Shown here piece after piece: positions 51,433 to 61,289 of a stretch of 64,000 nt of DNA (its first letter is position 1; each line of letters starts with the position of its first letter). A program made the translations under genes and the position numbers. The notes beneath the pieces were generated by a model. The model was not told the DNA's origin. It did not search any database and saw only the letters and a program-made list of their open reading frames with translations. The stretch is from an uncultured Eubacteriales bacterium (GTDB lineage: Bacteria; Bacillota; Clostridia; Oscillospirales; Acutalibacteraceae). The stretch covers positions 50,224 through 114,223 of the forward strand of contig ONAL01000001.1 of the NCBI GenBank assembly GCA_900315785.1, in the 5' to 3' direction.

Positions 51433-51470
51433 AAAAAGCTCTCCTTTTAACAAATATAAAATACATATAT

Positions 51471-51499
51471 ATTATATCGAAAACTGTAGAATTATTCAA
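51471..51499 (-). promoter_or_regulatory. Promoter of the purine operon
   Basis: Minus strand TTGAAT (51494-51499), 17 bases, TATAAT (51471-51476), 38 bases before the purE ATG. The leader is too short for a purine riboswitch. Two copies of GAATTAG on the plus strand (about 51512-51528) lie upstream of the -35. Confidence 0.8.
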
Positions 51500-51553
51500 T
51501 AGATTTAAAGCTGAATTAGCCGAATTAGAGTTGACATTTTTGTGTGATTTTTA

Positions 51554-51584
51554 CAAAAAAGGGCGGCTGTATTTCTACAGCCGC
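51554..51584 (-). terminator. Intrinsic terminator of the NfeD-SPFH unit
   Basis: Minus strand GCGGCTGTA-gaaa-TACAGCCGC (arms 51576-51584 and 51563-51571), then CCTTTTTT. Confidence 0.93.
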
Positions 51585-51590
51585 ACAGCA

Positions 51591-52517
51591 TTATTCTTTA
51601 TTAGGTTTTTCCTCACTCCAAAGCGCCTTTAAAGCGGTCACATAACCCGCCATATTCTGAATATCCGAGGGAATAATAATCTTGGTAGCCTTGCCGTCGG
51701 CAGCCTTTGTGAACGCTTCAAGGCTCTTGAGCGCTACGACAGGGTCAGACGGAGCCGCGTCGTTAAGCATTTTGATTGCGTCGGCGTTAGCCTTCTGAAC
51801 TGTGAGGATAGCCTCGGCTTCACCCGCGGCTTCACGGATTTTCTGTTCTCTGACGGCGTCAGCCTTGAGAATTGCCGATTCCTTCATACCTTCGGCAACA
51901 AGAATCTGACTGCGCTTTTCACCCTCTGCGTCGAGAATTCTCGCGCGGCGTTCACGCTCAGCCTTCATCTGCTTCTCCATTGCGTCCTGAATTTCACGCG
52001 GAGGCAGAATGTTCTTGAGCTCAACGCGGATAACCTTGATACCCCACGCGTCGGTTGCTTCGTCAAGAATTATGCGGATTTTATCGTTGATTGTATCACG
52101 CGATGTGAGCGTCGAGTCAAGCTCCAGGTCGCCGATGATGTTACGCAGAGTTGTGGCGGTGAGGTTTTCAATCGCCGACAAGGGGCGCTCAACGCCGTAA
52201 GCGTAGAGCTTGGGGTCGGTAATCTCAAAATAAACGACCGTATCAATCTGCATTGTTACGTTATCACGCGTGATAACGGGCTGAGGAGGAAAGTCCACAA
52301 CCTGTTCCTTGAGTGTAACCTTTTTTGAAATGCGGTCAATGAAAGGAACCTTTAAGTGGAGACCTGTGCTCCATGTAGCGTGATACGCGCCGAGACGCTC
52401 GATTACAAAAGCGTGCGCCTGCGGAACGATTTTGATATTTCTGATGATGACAATGAGAGCTATGATAACAATAACTCCGATTGCGATGAGCTGATAAGGG
52501 ATGTTCAAGTTCGGCAT
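51591..52517 (-). CDS. SPFH/band 7 membrane protein (QmcA/stomatin-like)
   Basis: 308 residues. One N-terminal membrane helix (about 5-25), then an SPFH domain (IKIVPQAHAFVIERLGAYHATWSTGLHLKVPFID, FPPQPVITRDNVTMQIDTVVYF) and an Ala/Glu-rich helical region (about 185-260). Paired with NfeD, as stomatin-like proteins usually are. Likely forms membrane oligomers; the client is unknown. Confidence 0.92.
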   Translation of the reverse strand: MPNLNIPYQLIAIGVIVIIALIVIIRNIKIVPQAHAFVIERLGAYHATWSTGLHLKVPFIDRISKKVTLKEQVVDFPPQPVITRDNVTMQIDTVVYFEITDPKLYAYGVERPLSAIENLTATTLRNIIGDLELDSTLTSRDTINDKIRIILDEATDAWGIKVIRVELKNILPPREIQDAMEKQMKAERERRARILDAEGEKRSQILVAEGMKESAILKADAVREQKIREAAGEAEAILTVQKANADAIKMLNDAAPSDPVVALKSLEAFTKAADGKATKIIIPSDIQNMAGYVTALKALWSEEKPNKE

Positions 52518-52527
52518 AGTTACCTCC

Positions 52528-52962
52528 TTACATAACTTCTACAACAAGTTTAACCCCTTCGATTGAGGTTATACGCACGCTCGCGCCTGATTTAATCTCG
52601 CGTTCGTCGTTGCTTTTCGCGCTCCAGACCTTGCCGTCTACGTTGACCTGACCTTCACCGGTGGTGTTGATGATATCCATCGTGACTATTCCCACTCTGC
52701 CGATTAGTCGGTCGGAGTTGGTCGGTTCCTTTTTCTTGACAAGGAATTTTTTGACAAGCGGACGCGTAGCGATTAACGCGACAAGCGAAACCGTGACAAA
52801 AACAATTGTCTGAATCAGCAGGCTGTCCGTGAAAATGCAGGTGATTGCAGCCGCGGCGCCGCCGATAACAAACCATATGGATACGAGCTGTGTGGTGAGG
52901 GCTTCACAGATAAGCATAAACACAGCGAAGATAATCCACACGTATACAATATAGTTTTCCAT
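52528..52962 (-). CDS. NfeD-family membrane protein
   Basis: 144 residues: three or four membrane segments in the first 75 residues, then the NfeD C-terminal OB-fold (about 85-144; LIGRVGIVTMDI, GQVNVDGKVWSA, GASVRITSIEGVKLVVE). This is the short form without the serine protease domain. It forms a standard two-gene unit with the SPFH protein 10 bases downstream. Confidence 0.9.
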   Translation of the reverse strand: MENYIVYVWIIFAVFMLICEALTTQLVSIWFVIGGAAAAITCIFTDSLLIQTIVFVTVSLVALIATRPLVKKFLVKKKEPTNSDRLIGRVGIVTMDIINTTGEGQVNVDGKVWSAKSNDEREIKSGASVRITSIEGVKLVVEVM

Positions 52963-52983
52963 ATATCTTCCCCCTTGAAAGAT

Positions 52984-53012
52984 ATTATATGCCTTAATAA
53001 TTTCTAAGTCAA
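52984..53012 (-). promoter_or_regulatory. Promoter of the NfeD-SPFH unit
   Basis: Minus strand TTGACT (53007-53012), 17 bases, TATAAT (52984-52989), 21 bases before the NfeD start. The divergent DUF4364 gene has TAAAAT near 53048-53053 but no good -35. Confidence 0.85.
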
Positions 53013-53077
53013 TATATTTGGGGCTGTACTTTTAGATTTTTTTGTGGTAAAATTAGAAATATAAGGAGGCGATATTG

Positions 53078-53674
53078 ATGGCTTTTGATACATTTGACGA
53101 AGGAATTATCTACGGAGGAGTGCGTTCGAAGAACGAAATCAGGACGCTTATCTGCTATCTGTTCGCTTCCGTAAAGAAGCCTATGGACAAAATGACGGTT
53201 ACCTCGGCGATACAGAACCAGGGGCTCGCGAATTATTTCGAGACGAGCTCTTGCTTTGACGATTTGATTATCCACAACAACATCGAGCTCGTGGACGCGG
53301 AGAAATCGCTTTACTTCCTGACAAAAAACGGAAATATGGTAGCGGAACAGCTAGAAAACACACTTCCCTTCTCTGTTAAAGAAAAGGCGTACAACTGCGC
53401 TATCGGACTTCTCGAGCAGAAAAGAATCGAGAAGGAAGCTCCCGTCGAAATCGTCAAGGACGACAACGGCTACAGGGTAAAATGCAGAATCTCGGGCGGC
53501 GATACGGACTTGATTGCGATTGACCTTTACGCTCCCGATTTAAAACAGGCAAAATTCATCAAAAAGAGCTTTCACAAGAACCCCGAGCTCATTTACAAAA
53601 TGATTATCGGAACTCTGACAAAGAACAAAGCCGTAATCGACGAGTGCCTAAACGACGCTAAAAGATTAAGTTAA
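53078..53674 (+). CDS. DUF4364-family protein
   Basis: About 198 residues, clostridial DUF4364 type. The N-terminal part (about 15-95) resembles a winged helix, with a ...LYFLTKNGNMVAEQL wing-like segment; the C-terminal half is alpha/beta. A DNA-binding role is plausible but unproven. ATG 53078 has AGGAGG seven bases upstream. Its last 17 bases overlap the end of the convergent BofA-like gene. Confidence 0.82.
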   Translation: MAFDTFDEGIIYGGVRSKNEIRTLICYLFASVKKPMDKMTVTSAIQNQGLANYFETSSCFDDLIIHNNIELVDAEKSLYFLTKNGNMVAEQLENTLPFSVKEKAYNCAIGLLEQKRIEKEAPVEIVKDDNGYRVKCRISGGDTDLIAIDLYAPDLKQAKFIKKSFHKNPELIYKMIIGTLTKNKAVIDECLNDAKRLS

Positions 53675-53918
53675 GCGTCAGAAGCGCCGTTACACCCGGA
53701 ATTCCGCCAGCAAGCGAAACCGCGATTGTGAAGAGGCTCAGCGGCAGATAAACTCCCGTGAACAAGCCCGCAACGTCAACAGCGGCGAGCGCCAAGGCTC
53801 CCGAAAGCATAGTCAAAAAGGCCCTTCTCAAGGGTCTTTTGTTTTTTGAGAGCCTGTGCAGAATGACGAACAAAAGGAGCGAAGCTCCGATTACAATGAA
53901 GAAAAGCTTAAAATCCAT
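53658..53918 (-). CDS. bofA: BofA-like membrane protein (pro-SigmaK processing inhibitor family)
   Basis: 86 residues, two or three hydrophobic segments. The C-terminal pattern GVYLPLSLFTIAVSLAGGIPGVTALL matches the BofA family (GxxxPxN...GxPG). In Bacillus, BofA holds the SpoIVFB protease inactive until SpoIVB cleaves its partner. The usual PxN asparagine is Ser here (LPLS), so it may be a divergent member. Ends inside the convergent DUF4364 gene. Confidence 0.75.
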   Translation of the reverse strand: MDFKLFFIVIGASLLLFVILHRLSKNKRPLRRAFLTMLSGALALAAVDVAGLFTGVYLPLSLFTIAVSLAGGIPGVTALLTLNLIF

Positions 53919-53935
53919 AAATACACTTCCGAAAA

Positions 53936-53965
53936 AGAATAGACCGCAGGTTGTCCTACGGTCTA
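53936..53965 (-). terminator. Intrinsic terminator of secG
   Basis: Minus strand TAGACCGTAGG / CCTGCGGTCTA (arms 53955-53965 and 53940-53950, one G-U pair) then TTCTTTTTC. Confidence 0.85.
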
Positions 53966-53995
53966 TAATTATGAATTAAATATTCAGTTTAGAAC

Positions 53996-54244
53996 TTATT
54001 TAAAGAAGTACGAAAGCACGTTAAGTCCGATAACGGCAAGTACAAAGATAACTGCGAAAACCTTTGTCCAGCGTGAAAGGAACGCGTCGATTGAACGAGC
54101 CTTGTTCTTGGAGAAGAATGTGTCCGCGCCGCCTGTTACAACGCCTACGCCCTGCTGGTTACCTTCCTGAAGGATGATAACTACGATAATCGCGATAGAC
54201 ATAATAATAAGAACTATACCTAAAATAATCTGCCAAACATTCAT
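53996..54244 (-). CDS. secG: Protein translocase subunit SecG
   Basis: 82-residue SecYEG accessory subunit with two membrane helices (about 5-25 and 60-80). The loop has GADTFFSKNKARSIDAFLSRWT, the SecG signature. Single-gene unit with its own promoter and terminator. rnr and smpB, often its neighbours, are absent. Confidence 0.95.
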   Translation of the reverse strand: MNVWQIILGIVLIIMSIAIIVVIILQEGNQQGVGVVTGGADTFFSKNKARSIDAFLSRWTKVFAVIFVLAVIGLNVLSYFFK

Positions 54245-54286
54245 TTATTAAACAATCCTTTCGAGACATAATTCGATAGCCTAACT

Positions 54287-54315
54287 ATCATAACACATAA
54301 TAATTTATTTTGCAA
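54287..54315 (-). promoter_or_regulatory. Promoter of secG
   Basis: Minus strand TTGCAA (54310-54315), 17 bases, TATGAT (54287-54292) with an extended TG at -14. About 43 bases upstream of the secG ATG. Confidence 0.78.
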
Positions 54316-54358
54316 GCACTTTTTTACATATTTTACAATATTCTTTCAGCACAAAGTT

Positions 54359-56596
54359 TTAAATTATGCTTAACTGTTCGCTGGTGTCCTCTGCCGACGG
54401 TAAGGCTCCGAGAGCAGGCAGGCTCTTTGTCCTGTAGCGTGAGGGTTTCGAGAATGTGCCTTCCTTATATTCGGTTATCGAGAACAGTCTGTGACCCTTT
54501 TTGAGCTTGAGAACCGCTACGCCCTGAGTGTTTCGTGTGGGCTTCAGGTTAAGCAGAGCCGAGTGCAGAAGCAGCATTCTGCCAGAGCTCGACTTGATGA
54601 TGAACTCCTTATCCTCTGTTGTGAAAGCGATATCCGAAAGCGTGAACTTCTCGCAGTAAGCCTTTGTAAGCTTACGCCTGTTGGTCTTTGTTGCGTAGGC
54701 TTCAAGCGGAACCTTGGCGATTTTGCCGTTATCAAAACCAAAGAGCACAATGCCCTTGTAGTCCTTTGTGGCAATCATCTTGACCGCGGTCTCCCCTTCC
54801 TCCATCTGGAGCTGTGCGGGAATATAGTCGCCGAGCACGCTTGCCTTTGTCTCCTTGAACTCGTAAGCCTTCGCCTTGTAGCACTGGGCTTTATTTGTGA
54901 AGAACAAGAGGTCGCAGTTATTGGAGAACTCGATAGCCTCGGTTATCTCATCGCCTTCCTTGAGCTTCTGTTCACCGCTCATTCTGAGCGACTGAGGAGT
55001 AATCTTTTTGAAATAGCCTTCCTTTGTAAAGAAAAGGTGAACGGGATAATCGGGGATATCCTCGTCCTCATCCTCGTCCTCGGTCTCATCGTTATAGATG
55101 ATTTCGCACTTTCTGTCCTGACCGTACTTCTCGGCAACTTCCTTGAGCTCCTTAACGATAATCGTCTTTACTCTCGCTTTGCTGTTGAGGATTGCCTCGA
55201 GGTCGGCAATTTCCTTTTCGAGGTCCTCTATATCCTTCGTACGTTTGAGGATATACTCGCGGTTTAAGTGACGGAGCTTGATTTCAGCCACGTATTCAGC
55301 CTGAATCTCGTCAATTCCGAAGCCAATCATAAGGTTGGGTACAACCTCGGCTTCCTCGTCGGTCTCACGGACAATCTTAATCGCCTTGTCGATATCGAGC
55401 AGGATTTTCTCGAGGCCCTTCAAGAGGTGGAGCTTGTCCTTCTTTTTGTTCAAATCGTGGAACACACGGCGGCGAACACACTCGATACGGAAGCCTATCC
55501 ATTCCTCAAGAAGCTGTTTTACGCCGAGAACCATCGGGGTTCCGCCGATAAGCACATTGAAGTTGCACGAATAGCTGTCCTCAAGAGGTGTGAGCCTGAA
55601 GAGCTTTTTCATAAGCTTGTCAGGGTCGACGCCGCGCTTCAAATCAATTGTGATTTTGAGACCGTCAAGTCCTGTTTCGTCACGGATATCTGAAATTTCC
55701 TTTACCTTGCCTGTCTTGACAAGGTCGATAATCTTGTCGATAATCGACTCGCAGTTGGTCGAGTAAGGAATACTGAGCACGTCGATACAGTTCGCCTTTT
55801 TATCGTAGGTGTACTTCGCTCTGAGCTTGATACTGCCGCGTCCTGTCTCATAGACCTTCTTCATAACCTCGTCGTCATAGACGATTGAGGCGCCGCCAGG
55901 GAAATCGGGAGCAGGCATTGTGGACATAACGTCGTGAGACGAATCACGGATAAGCGCCGCGGTCGTCTCGCAAACCTCGCGAAGGTTGAACGAGCAGATA
56001 TTGGAAGCCATACCGACAGCGATACCCGTGTTTGAGTTGATAAGCACTGACGGGAAGGTCGCGGGAAGCAGCGTCGGCTCCTTCATCGTGCTGTCATAGT
56101 TGTCTACAAAGTCTACAGTGTCCTTGTCGATATCCTTGAACAGCTCGGTACAGAGCTTGTCAAGCTTCGCTTCCGTATATCTGGAAGCCGCCCAAGCCAT
56201 ATCGCGGCTGTAGAACTTACCGAAGTTGCCCTTGCTGTCAACATAAGGGTGCAAAAGCGCCTCGTAGCCGCGCGACATACGAACCATTGTATCATAAATC
56301 GCCGCGTCTCCGTGAGGATTGAGCTTCATCGTCGCTCCGACAATATTCGCGGATTTGGTACGCGCGCCGTTGAGAAGTCCCATTTTGTACATCATATAAA
56401 GGAGCTTTCTGTGGCTGGGCTTGAAGCCGTCAATCTCGGGAATAGCTCTCGAGAGAATAAGGCTCATCGCGTACGGCATAAAGTTTTCCTGAATCGAGCT
56501 GACTATATGCTGCTCCATAACCTCGCCCGCACCGTCGATTACGCCGTTAATCTGCGGGGTCTCGGGGGTTTTGGAGCTTTTCTTTTTCTTAGCCAA
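54359..56596 (-). CDS. parC: DNA topoisomerase IV subunit A (GyrA/ParC family)
   Basis: Cleavage-religation subunit of a type IIA topoisomerase. 745 residues. Active tyrosine about residue 140 in AASRYTEA; family segments RAIPEIDGFKPSHRKLLY and GMASNICSFN. The C-terminal part is shorter than GyrA, supporting topo IV. An acidic stretch (EDEDEDED) lies near residue 500. The start appears to be TTG 56596 (LAKKKK), with GGTGA upstream. Partner of the next gene; this is the clostridial second topo IV-like pair. Confidence 0.9.
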   Translation of the reverse strand: MAKKKKSSKTPETPQINGVIDGAGEVMEQHIVSSIQENFMPYAMSLILSRAIPEIDGFKPSHRKLLYMMYKMGLLNGARTKSANIVGATMKLNPHGDAAIYDTMVRMSRGYEALLHPYVDSKGNFGKFYSRDMAWAASRYTEAKLDKLCTELFKDIDKDTVDFVDNYDSTMKEPTLLPATFPSVLINSNTGIAVGMASNICSFNLREVCETTAALIRDSSHDVMSTMPAPDFPGGASIVYDDEVMKKVYETGRGSIKLRAKYTYDKKANCIDVLSIPYSTNCESIIDKIIDLVKTGKVKEISDIRDETGLDGLKITIDLKRGVDPDKLMKKLFRLTPLEDSYSCNFNVLIGGTPMVLGVKQLLEEWIGFRIECVRRRVFHDLNKKKDKLHLLKGLEKILLDIDKAIKIVRETDEEAEVVPNLMIGFGIDEIQAEYVAEIKLRHLNREYILKRTKDIEDLEKEIADLEAILNSKARVKTIIVKELKEVAEKYGQDRKCEIIYNDETEDEDEDEDIPDYPVHLFFTKEGYFKKITPQSLRMSGEQKLKEGDEITEAIEFSNNCDLLFFTNKAQCYKAKAYEFKETKASVLGDYIPAQLQMEEGETAVKMIATKDYKGIVLFGFDNGKIAKVPLEAYATKTNRRKLTKAYCEKFTLSDIAFTTEDKEFIIKSSSGRMLLLHSALLNLKPTRNTQGVAVLKLKKGHRLFSITEYKEGTFSKPSRYRTKSLPALGALPSAEDTSEQLSII

Positions 56597-56630
56597 ATGT
56601 AATCACCGTCCAAATCTGGGATAAAGCAAA

Positions 56631-58619
56631 TCAGCTTACGTCGAGCTGATCGATGTACTCAGCTCCGTGGTCGACAATGAAGTCCTTTCTTCCCTGCAAG
56701 TTATCGCCGAGAAGCGTGTCGAAAATTGCCGCGGTCTGCTCCGCCGAATCGGGCATAACCTTTATTAAACGTCTTGTGGAAGGATTCATTGTGGTGAAGC
56801 TCATCATCTCGGGTTCGTTCTCACCGAGGCCCTTGCTTCGCTGAATGGTAAATTTCTGATTGCCTATTTCGCTTAAATATCTGTCCTTTTCGACCTCATC
56901 ATACGCAAAATAAACCTTGTCCTTGGTTGTAATCTCGTAGAGAGGCGATTCCGCGATGAACACCTTGCCCTCTTTGATAAGCGTGGGCGTGAGCCTGTAA
57001 AGCATAGTAAGCACAAGGGTTCTGATGTGGAAGCCGTCTACATCGGCATCGGTACAGATAATAACCTTGTTCCAGCGAAGGTTATTCATATCGAAATTGG
57101 AAAGGTTCTTGTTAGCCTTAGCCTTAACCTCAACTCCGCAGCCGAGAACCTTGAGCAAATCGGTGATGATATCGCTCTTGAAAATCTTTTCGTAATCAGC
57201 CTTTAAGCAGTTGAGGATTTTACCTCTGAGCGGAATAATCGCCTGAAAATCTGGATTTCTCGCCTGCTTACAGGCGCCGAGAGCCGAGTCACCCTCTACT
57301 ATAAACACCTCTCGCTCGTTGACGTCCTTGCTGCGGCAGTCGACAAACTTCGCGATACGGTTTGTGATATCCATTTTACCTGTGAGGTTCTTCTGGATAT
57401 TGAGTCTTGTTTTCTCCGCACTCTCACGGCTGCGCTTGTTGATGAGCGCCTGATTCGCGATTTTCTCGGCTTCGAGCGGATTTTCTATGAAATAGACCTC
57501 AAGGCTGTGGCGAAGGAATTCTGTCATAGCCTCCTGAATACCCTTGTTGGTAATCGCTTTTTTGGTCTGGTTTTCGTAGGATGTAATGCTCGAGAATGAC
57601 GAAATGCAGATAACAAGACAGTCTCTGATATCGTCAAACTTTACCTTGCTTTCGGTTTTGTTGTATTTATTATTATTTTTGAGGTAGTTATCTACCATAT
57701 ACACAAAAGCGTTTTTCACCGCCTTTTCGGGAGCTCCGCCGTACTCGAGCCAGCTCGAGTTGTGGTAATACTCGGTGAGAGCCACCTTGTTGGAGAACGC
57801 CAGCGCTACGCAGATTTTGCACTTATACTCGGGTCTGTCGGCGCGGTCTCTGACCTTGCGCTCGTTCTCCCAATACTGAACGGATGTGAGGGCTTCATCG
57901 CCGACAATCTCCCTGACGTGGTCCTCAATACCGTTGACGTAGTTGAAGTTTGTGACGTCGAAGCTTCTGCCGTTCTGGTTGCGGAATATGAACTCCACGC
58001 CCGCGTTGACAATCGCCTGACGCTTCATAATATCGAGGAAATAATCCGCGCTCACGTCGATATCGGTAAACACCTCGATATCGGGCTTCCAGTGGATTTT
58101 TGTACCCGTATCCTTGCGGCTGTATTCTTCCTTTTTGAGACCGCCGATGTTCTCGCCGTGCTCAAAATGCAGACTGTATTTGAAGCCGTCGCGCTTTATC
58201 TCTACGTCCATAAACTCGGAAGCAAACTGAGTTGAACAGAGACCGAGACCGTTAAGTCCGAGCGAGAACTCATAGTTTTCGCCGTCGTTATTGTTGTACT
58301 TGCCGCCCGCGTACATCTCGCAGAACAGCAGCTCCCAGTTCATTCTGTCCTCGTTCTTGTTATAACCGACGGGAATTCCTCGTCCGTGGTCCTCTACCTC
58401 GTAGGAGCCGTCGCTGTAGCGCGTTACCTGAATACTTCTGCCGTAGCCCTCTCTCGCCTCGTCAATTGAGTTGGAGAGAATCTCGAATACAGAGTGCTGA
58501 CAGCCCTCGATACCGTCGGAGCCGAAGATTACGGAAGGTCTTTTTCGAACCTTATCGGCGCCTTTTAAGGCGGATATACTGTCGTCGTTGTATTCGTTGA
58601 CTTTCTTCTTTCTGGGCAC
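56631..58619 (-). CDS. parE: DNA topoisomerase IV subunit B (GyrB/ParE family)
   Basis: ATPase subunit of the same enzyme. 662 residues. GHKL motifs ILSNSIDEAREG and EDHGRGIPVG; TOPRIM region with EGDSALGACKQARNP (usually EGDSAGGSAKQGR, a visible divergence) and DADVDGFHIRTL. Starts at GTG 58619, sharing a base with the uvrB TAG stop (TAGTG), with GAGGTG upstream. Confidence 0.9.
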   Translation of the reverse strand: MPRKKKVNEYNDDSISALKGADKVRKRPSVIFGSDGIEGCQHSVFEILSNSIDEAREGYGRSIQVTRYSDGSYEVEDHGRGIPVGYNKNEDRMNWELLFCEMYAGGKYNNNDGENYEFSLGLNGLGLCSTQFASEFMDVEIKRDGFKYSLHFEHGENIGGLKKEEYSRKDTGTKIHWKPDIEVFTDIDVSADYFLDIMKRQAIVNAGVEFIFRNQNGRSFDVTNFNYVNGIEDHVREIVGDEALTSVQYWENERKVRDRADRPEYKCKICVALAFSNKVALTEYYHNSSWLEYGGAPEKAVKNAFVYMVDNYLKNNNKYNKTESKVKFDDIRDCLVICISSFSSITSYENQTKKAITNKGIQEAMTEFLRHSLEVYFIENPLEAEKIANQALINKRSRESAEKTRLNIQKNLTGKMDITNRIAKFVDCRSKDVNEREVFIVEGDSALGACKQARNPDFQAIIPLRGKILNCLKADYEKIFKSDIITDLLKVLGCGVEVKAKANKNLSNFDMNNLRWNKVIICTDADVDGFHIRTLVLTMLYRLTPTLIKEGKVFIAESPLYEITTKDKVYFAYDEVEKDRYLSEIGNQKFTIQRSKGLGENEPEMMSFTTMNPSTRRLIKVMPDSAEQTAAIFDTLLGDNLQGRKDFIVDHGAEYIDQLDVS

Positions 58620-60577
58620 TACTTCTCACCTCTCAGTTTCTTGATTTTATCTCTCAGATACGCGGCGTGCTCAAATTCAAGCAGCTTTGCCGCGGCTCTC
58701 ATCTCGCGCTGCAGGCTCTTGATGAGCTGTTCTCTCTCGGCGCGTGAGAGCTTCTTGATATTCTTAAATTCGTCGTCAGTGTGAGTTGAAATCTCAATAA
58801 TATCGCTGACTTCTTTTACTATTGTTTTGGGAACAATTCCGTGTTCCTTGTTGTATCTTTCCTGAATCTCGCGTCTGCGGTTGGTCTCGACAATCGCGTT
58901 CTTCATTGACGGAGTTACGCTGTCGGCGTACATAATTACATAGCCCTCGCTGTTTCGAGCAGCTCTGCCGACAATCTGGATAAGGCTTCGTTCGGAACGC
59001 AGGAAGCCTTCCTTGTCGGCGTCAAGAATAGCGATAAGGCTGACCTCGGGGATATCAAGACCTTCTCTAAGAAGGTTGATTCCGACGAGCACATCAAACT
59101 CGCCGAGGCGCAAATCGCGTATAATCTCCATACGCTCAACGGTATCTATATCATGGTGCATATAGCGCACCCTTATACCCATTTCGGTGAAATACGCGGT
59201 CAAATCCTCAGCCATTTTCTTGGTGAGGGTTGTAACGAGCGTGCGCTGGGATTTTGCGACGCGCGTGTTAATCTCGGAGATAAGGTCGTCGAGCTGACCC
59301 TCGGTGGGTCTGACGGAAATCTCGGGGTCGAGAAGTCCCGTCGGTCTGATAATCTGCTCGGCGACAAGAGAGCTTTTGTCGAGTTCAAAATCGCCCGGGG
59401 TTGCCGATACAAAGCAGACCTGGTTTATCTTGTTATAAAACTCATCGAAATTGAGCGGACGGTTATCGTAGGCGGACGGAAGTCTGAAGCCGTAGTCGAT
59501 AAGGCTCTTTTTTCTGGCGTGGTCGCCCGCGTACATTCCTCTGACCTGAGGCAGAGTAACGTGGCTTTCGTCGACAAAGAGCAGAAAATCGTCGGGGAAA
59601 TAGCTGAGAAGCGTGTACGGCGAGGAGCCGGGTTCTCTGCCCGACATAATCCTCGAGTAGTTCTCGATACCGCTGCAAAAGCCTGTTTCGAGGAGCATAT
59701 CTATATCATAATTTGTGCGCTGTTCAATGCGCTGAGCCTCGAGGAGCTTTCCCTTCGACTGGAAGTACTCGATTCTCTCGGCAAGCTCTCTGCGGATTTC
59801 CGAAACCGCGTTGAGCATTTTTTCGCGTGAAACTATATAATGTGAGGCGGGATAAATCGCCGCGTGTCTGAGAACTCCGAGGAGCTCGCCGGTGAGCGGA
59901 TTTATCTCGGAAATCCTGTCGATTTCGTCGCCGAAGAACTCGACGCGGATAACTCTCTCGGCGGAAGATACGGGGAAAATCTCGAGCGTGTCTCCCCTCA
60001 CCCTGAATTTGTTTCGGGTGAAGTTTTCATCATTGCGCTCGTACTGGAGCTCGACAAGCTTCTTGATAAGCTCGTTTCGGCTTTTTTCCATTCCCGGTCT
60101 GAGGGAGATTACCATATTACGGTAATCTATAGGGTCGCCTAGGCTGTATATACACGAAACGGACGCGACTATAATAACGTCGCGGCGCTCGGACAGCGCA
60201 AGCGTCGCGCTGTGGCGGAGCTTGTCGATTTCATCGTTGATTGAGCTGTCCTTCTCGATATATGTGTCGGTTGTGGGAACGTACGCCTCGGGCTGGTAAT
60301 AGTCGTAATATGATACAAAATACTCGACTGCGTTCTCGGGAAAGAACGACTGAAACTCAGAACAGAGCTGAGCCGCGAGCGTTTTGTTGTGAGCGAGAAC
60401 GAGCGTCGGTTTCTGAACCCTTTCAATGATGTTAGCCATTGTAAAGGTTTTGCCCGAGCCTGTAACGCCGAGAAGCGTCTGCTCGCGGTTTCCCGCGTTT
60501 ATGCTGTTTACGATTTTATCAATAGCCTCGGGCTGGTCGCCTGTGGGCTTGTACGATGAATGAAGCTTAAAGTTCAT
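58619..60577 (-). CDS. uvrB: Excinuclease ABC subunit B
   Basis: Damage-verifying helicase-like subunit of nucleotide excision repair. 652 residues. Walker [14 protein letters not shown], beta-hairpin [12 protein letters not shown], helicase motifs ([21 protein letters not shown]), C-terminal UvrC-binding coiled coil. Overlaps radC by 11 bases. uvrA and uvrC are not present in the window. Confidence 0.98.
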   Translation of the reverse strand: MNFKLHSSYKPTGDQPEAIDKIVNSINAGNREQTLLGVTGSGKTFTMANIIERVQKPTLVLAHNKTLAAQLCSEFQSFFPENAVEYFVSYYDYYQPEAYVPTTDTYIEKDSSINDEIDKLRHSATLALSERRDVIIVASVSCIYSLGDPIDYRNMVISLRPGMEKSRNELIKKLVELQYERNDENFTRNKFRVRGDTLEIFPVSSAERVIRVEFFGDEIDRISEINPLTGELLGVLRHAAIYPASHYIVSREKMLNAVSEIRRELAERIEYFQSKGKLLEAQRIEQRTNYDIDMLLETGFCSGIENYSRIMSGREPGSSPYTLLSYFPDDFLLFVDESHVTLPQVRGMYAGDHARKKSLIDYGFRLPSAYDNRPLNFDEFYNKINQVCFVSATPGDFELDKSSLVAEQIIRPTGLLDPEISVRPTEGQLDDLISEINTRVAKSQRTLVTTLTKKMAEDLTAYFTEMGIRVRYMHHDIDTVERMEIIRDLRLGEFDVLVGINLLREGLDIPEVSLIAILDADKEGFLRSERSLIQIVGRAARNSEGYVIMYADSVTPSMKNAIVETNRRREIQERYNKEHGIVPKTIVKEVSDIIEISTHTDDEFKNIKKLSRAEREQLIKSLQREMRAAAKLLEFEHAAYLRDKIKKLRGEK

Positions 60578-61277
60578 AACCTCTGATATCTTCTCCGAAA
60601 ATGCCTATACCCGACAAAGCCATCGAAACCGAATCGTCATCGGCTACGACAACATGGTCGATTAGTCTGATTTTTACGAGCCTGAGCGCCAAAAATACCT
60701 TTCTTGTCGCGTCAACATCCATAGAGGAAGGACGAGCAGAGCCGCTGGGATGATTGTGAGCGATTGCGGCAAAGGACGCGTTATAGTAGAGCGAAAGCTC
60801 GACTATCTTCTTAATCGGAACGTCCGTGGTGTTCGAGGAACCTCGGGAGATAATTCCCGAATAGAGCTCCTTGCCCTTTTTATCAAGCAGAAGCAGACGC
60901 ATAACCTCCTCTTTCATTCCGTGGAAATACGGCTCAAAGTACGAGCAAAGCCCGAAGCCGTCCACAGCCTTGAGGGGATTCTCTGTTTTGTCAATCTTAT
61001 AAAGCCGCGCCATATCGGGCAGAAGCTTTAAGAGTGCGATTACGTTGTCGGTAAGACCCATTTCACGAAGGGCTGACGGCGGAGCGTCAAAGACAGCCGA
61101 AAACGAGCCGAACTGCTCAATAAGCCTGTGAGCCAGCTCGTTCGTGTCCTTGTACGGAATAGCGTAGAACAAGTATAGCTCAAGCGCCTCGTGCGGCTGA
61201 AAGCTCTCTATACCGTCCTTGAAGTATCTGTCGCGTAGTCTTTGTCTGTGTCCCTTGTGACTGTGTTTTTCCGGCAT
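60567..61277 (-). CDS. radC: RadC-family JAMM protein
   Basis: 236 residues. N-terminal helix-hairpin-helix-like region (about 1-90), then the RadC domain with the JAMM metal motif [14 protein letters not shown]. The name is historical; the repair role is disputed and the biochemical function is not settled. Second gene of pyrE-radC-uvrB-parE-parC, 12 bases after pyrE. Confidence 0.92.
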   Translation of the reverse strand: MPEKHSHKGHRQRLRDRYFKDGIESFQPHEALELYLFYAIPYKDTNELAHRLIEQFGSFSAVFDAPPSALREMGLTDNVIALLKLLPDMARLYKIDKTENPLKAVDGFGLCSYFEPYFHGMKEEVMRLLLLDKKGKELYSGIISRGSSNTTDVPIKKIVELSLYYNASFAAIAHNHPSGSARPSSMDVDATRKVFLALRLVKIRLIDHVVVADDDSVSMALSGIGIFGEDIRGYEL

Positions 61278-61289
61278 AATCTTACCTCA

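Noticed and set aside
51433-51470. Purine riboswitch or PurR-type box before purE
   Set aside because: The leader is only about 35 bases from the promoter, too short for a riboswitch, and I saw no match to a purine aptamer core. The GAATTAG repeats upstream of the -35 are too short to assign.
51529-51560. TTGACA on the plus strand as a promoter
   Set aside because: There is no acceptable -10 at 16-18 bases, and no plus-strand gene follows.
54491-55267. Long open frame on the plus strand opposite parC
   Set aside because: The minus strand encodes a complete GyrA/ParC-family protein with its active tyrosine; the plus frame has no family motif or ribosome-binding site. It is a codon-usage shadow. 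The same holds for plus frames at 5961-6599, 15740-16306, 49700-50389 and 62362-63141.
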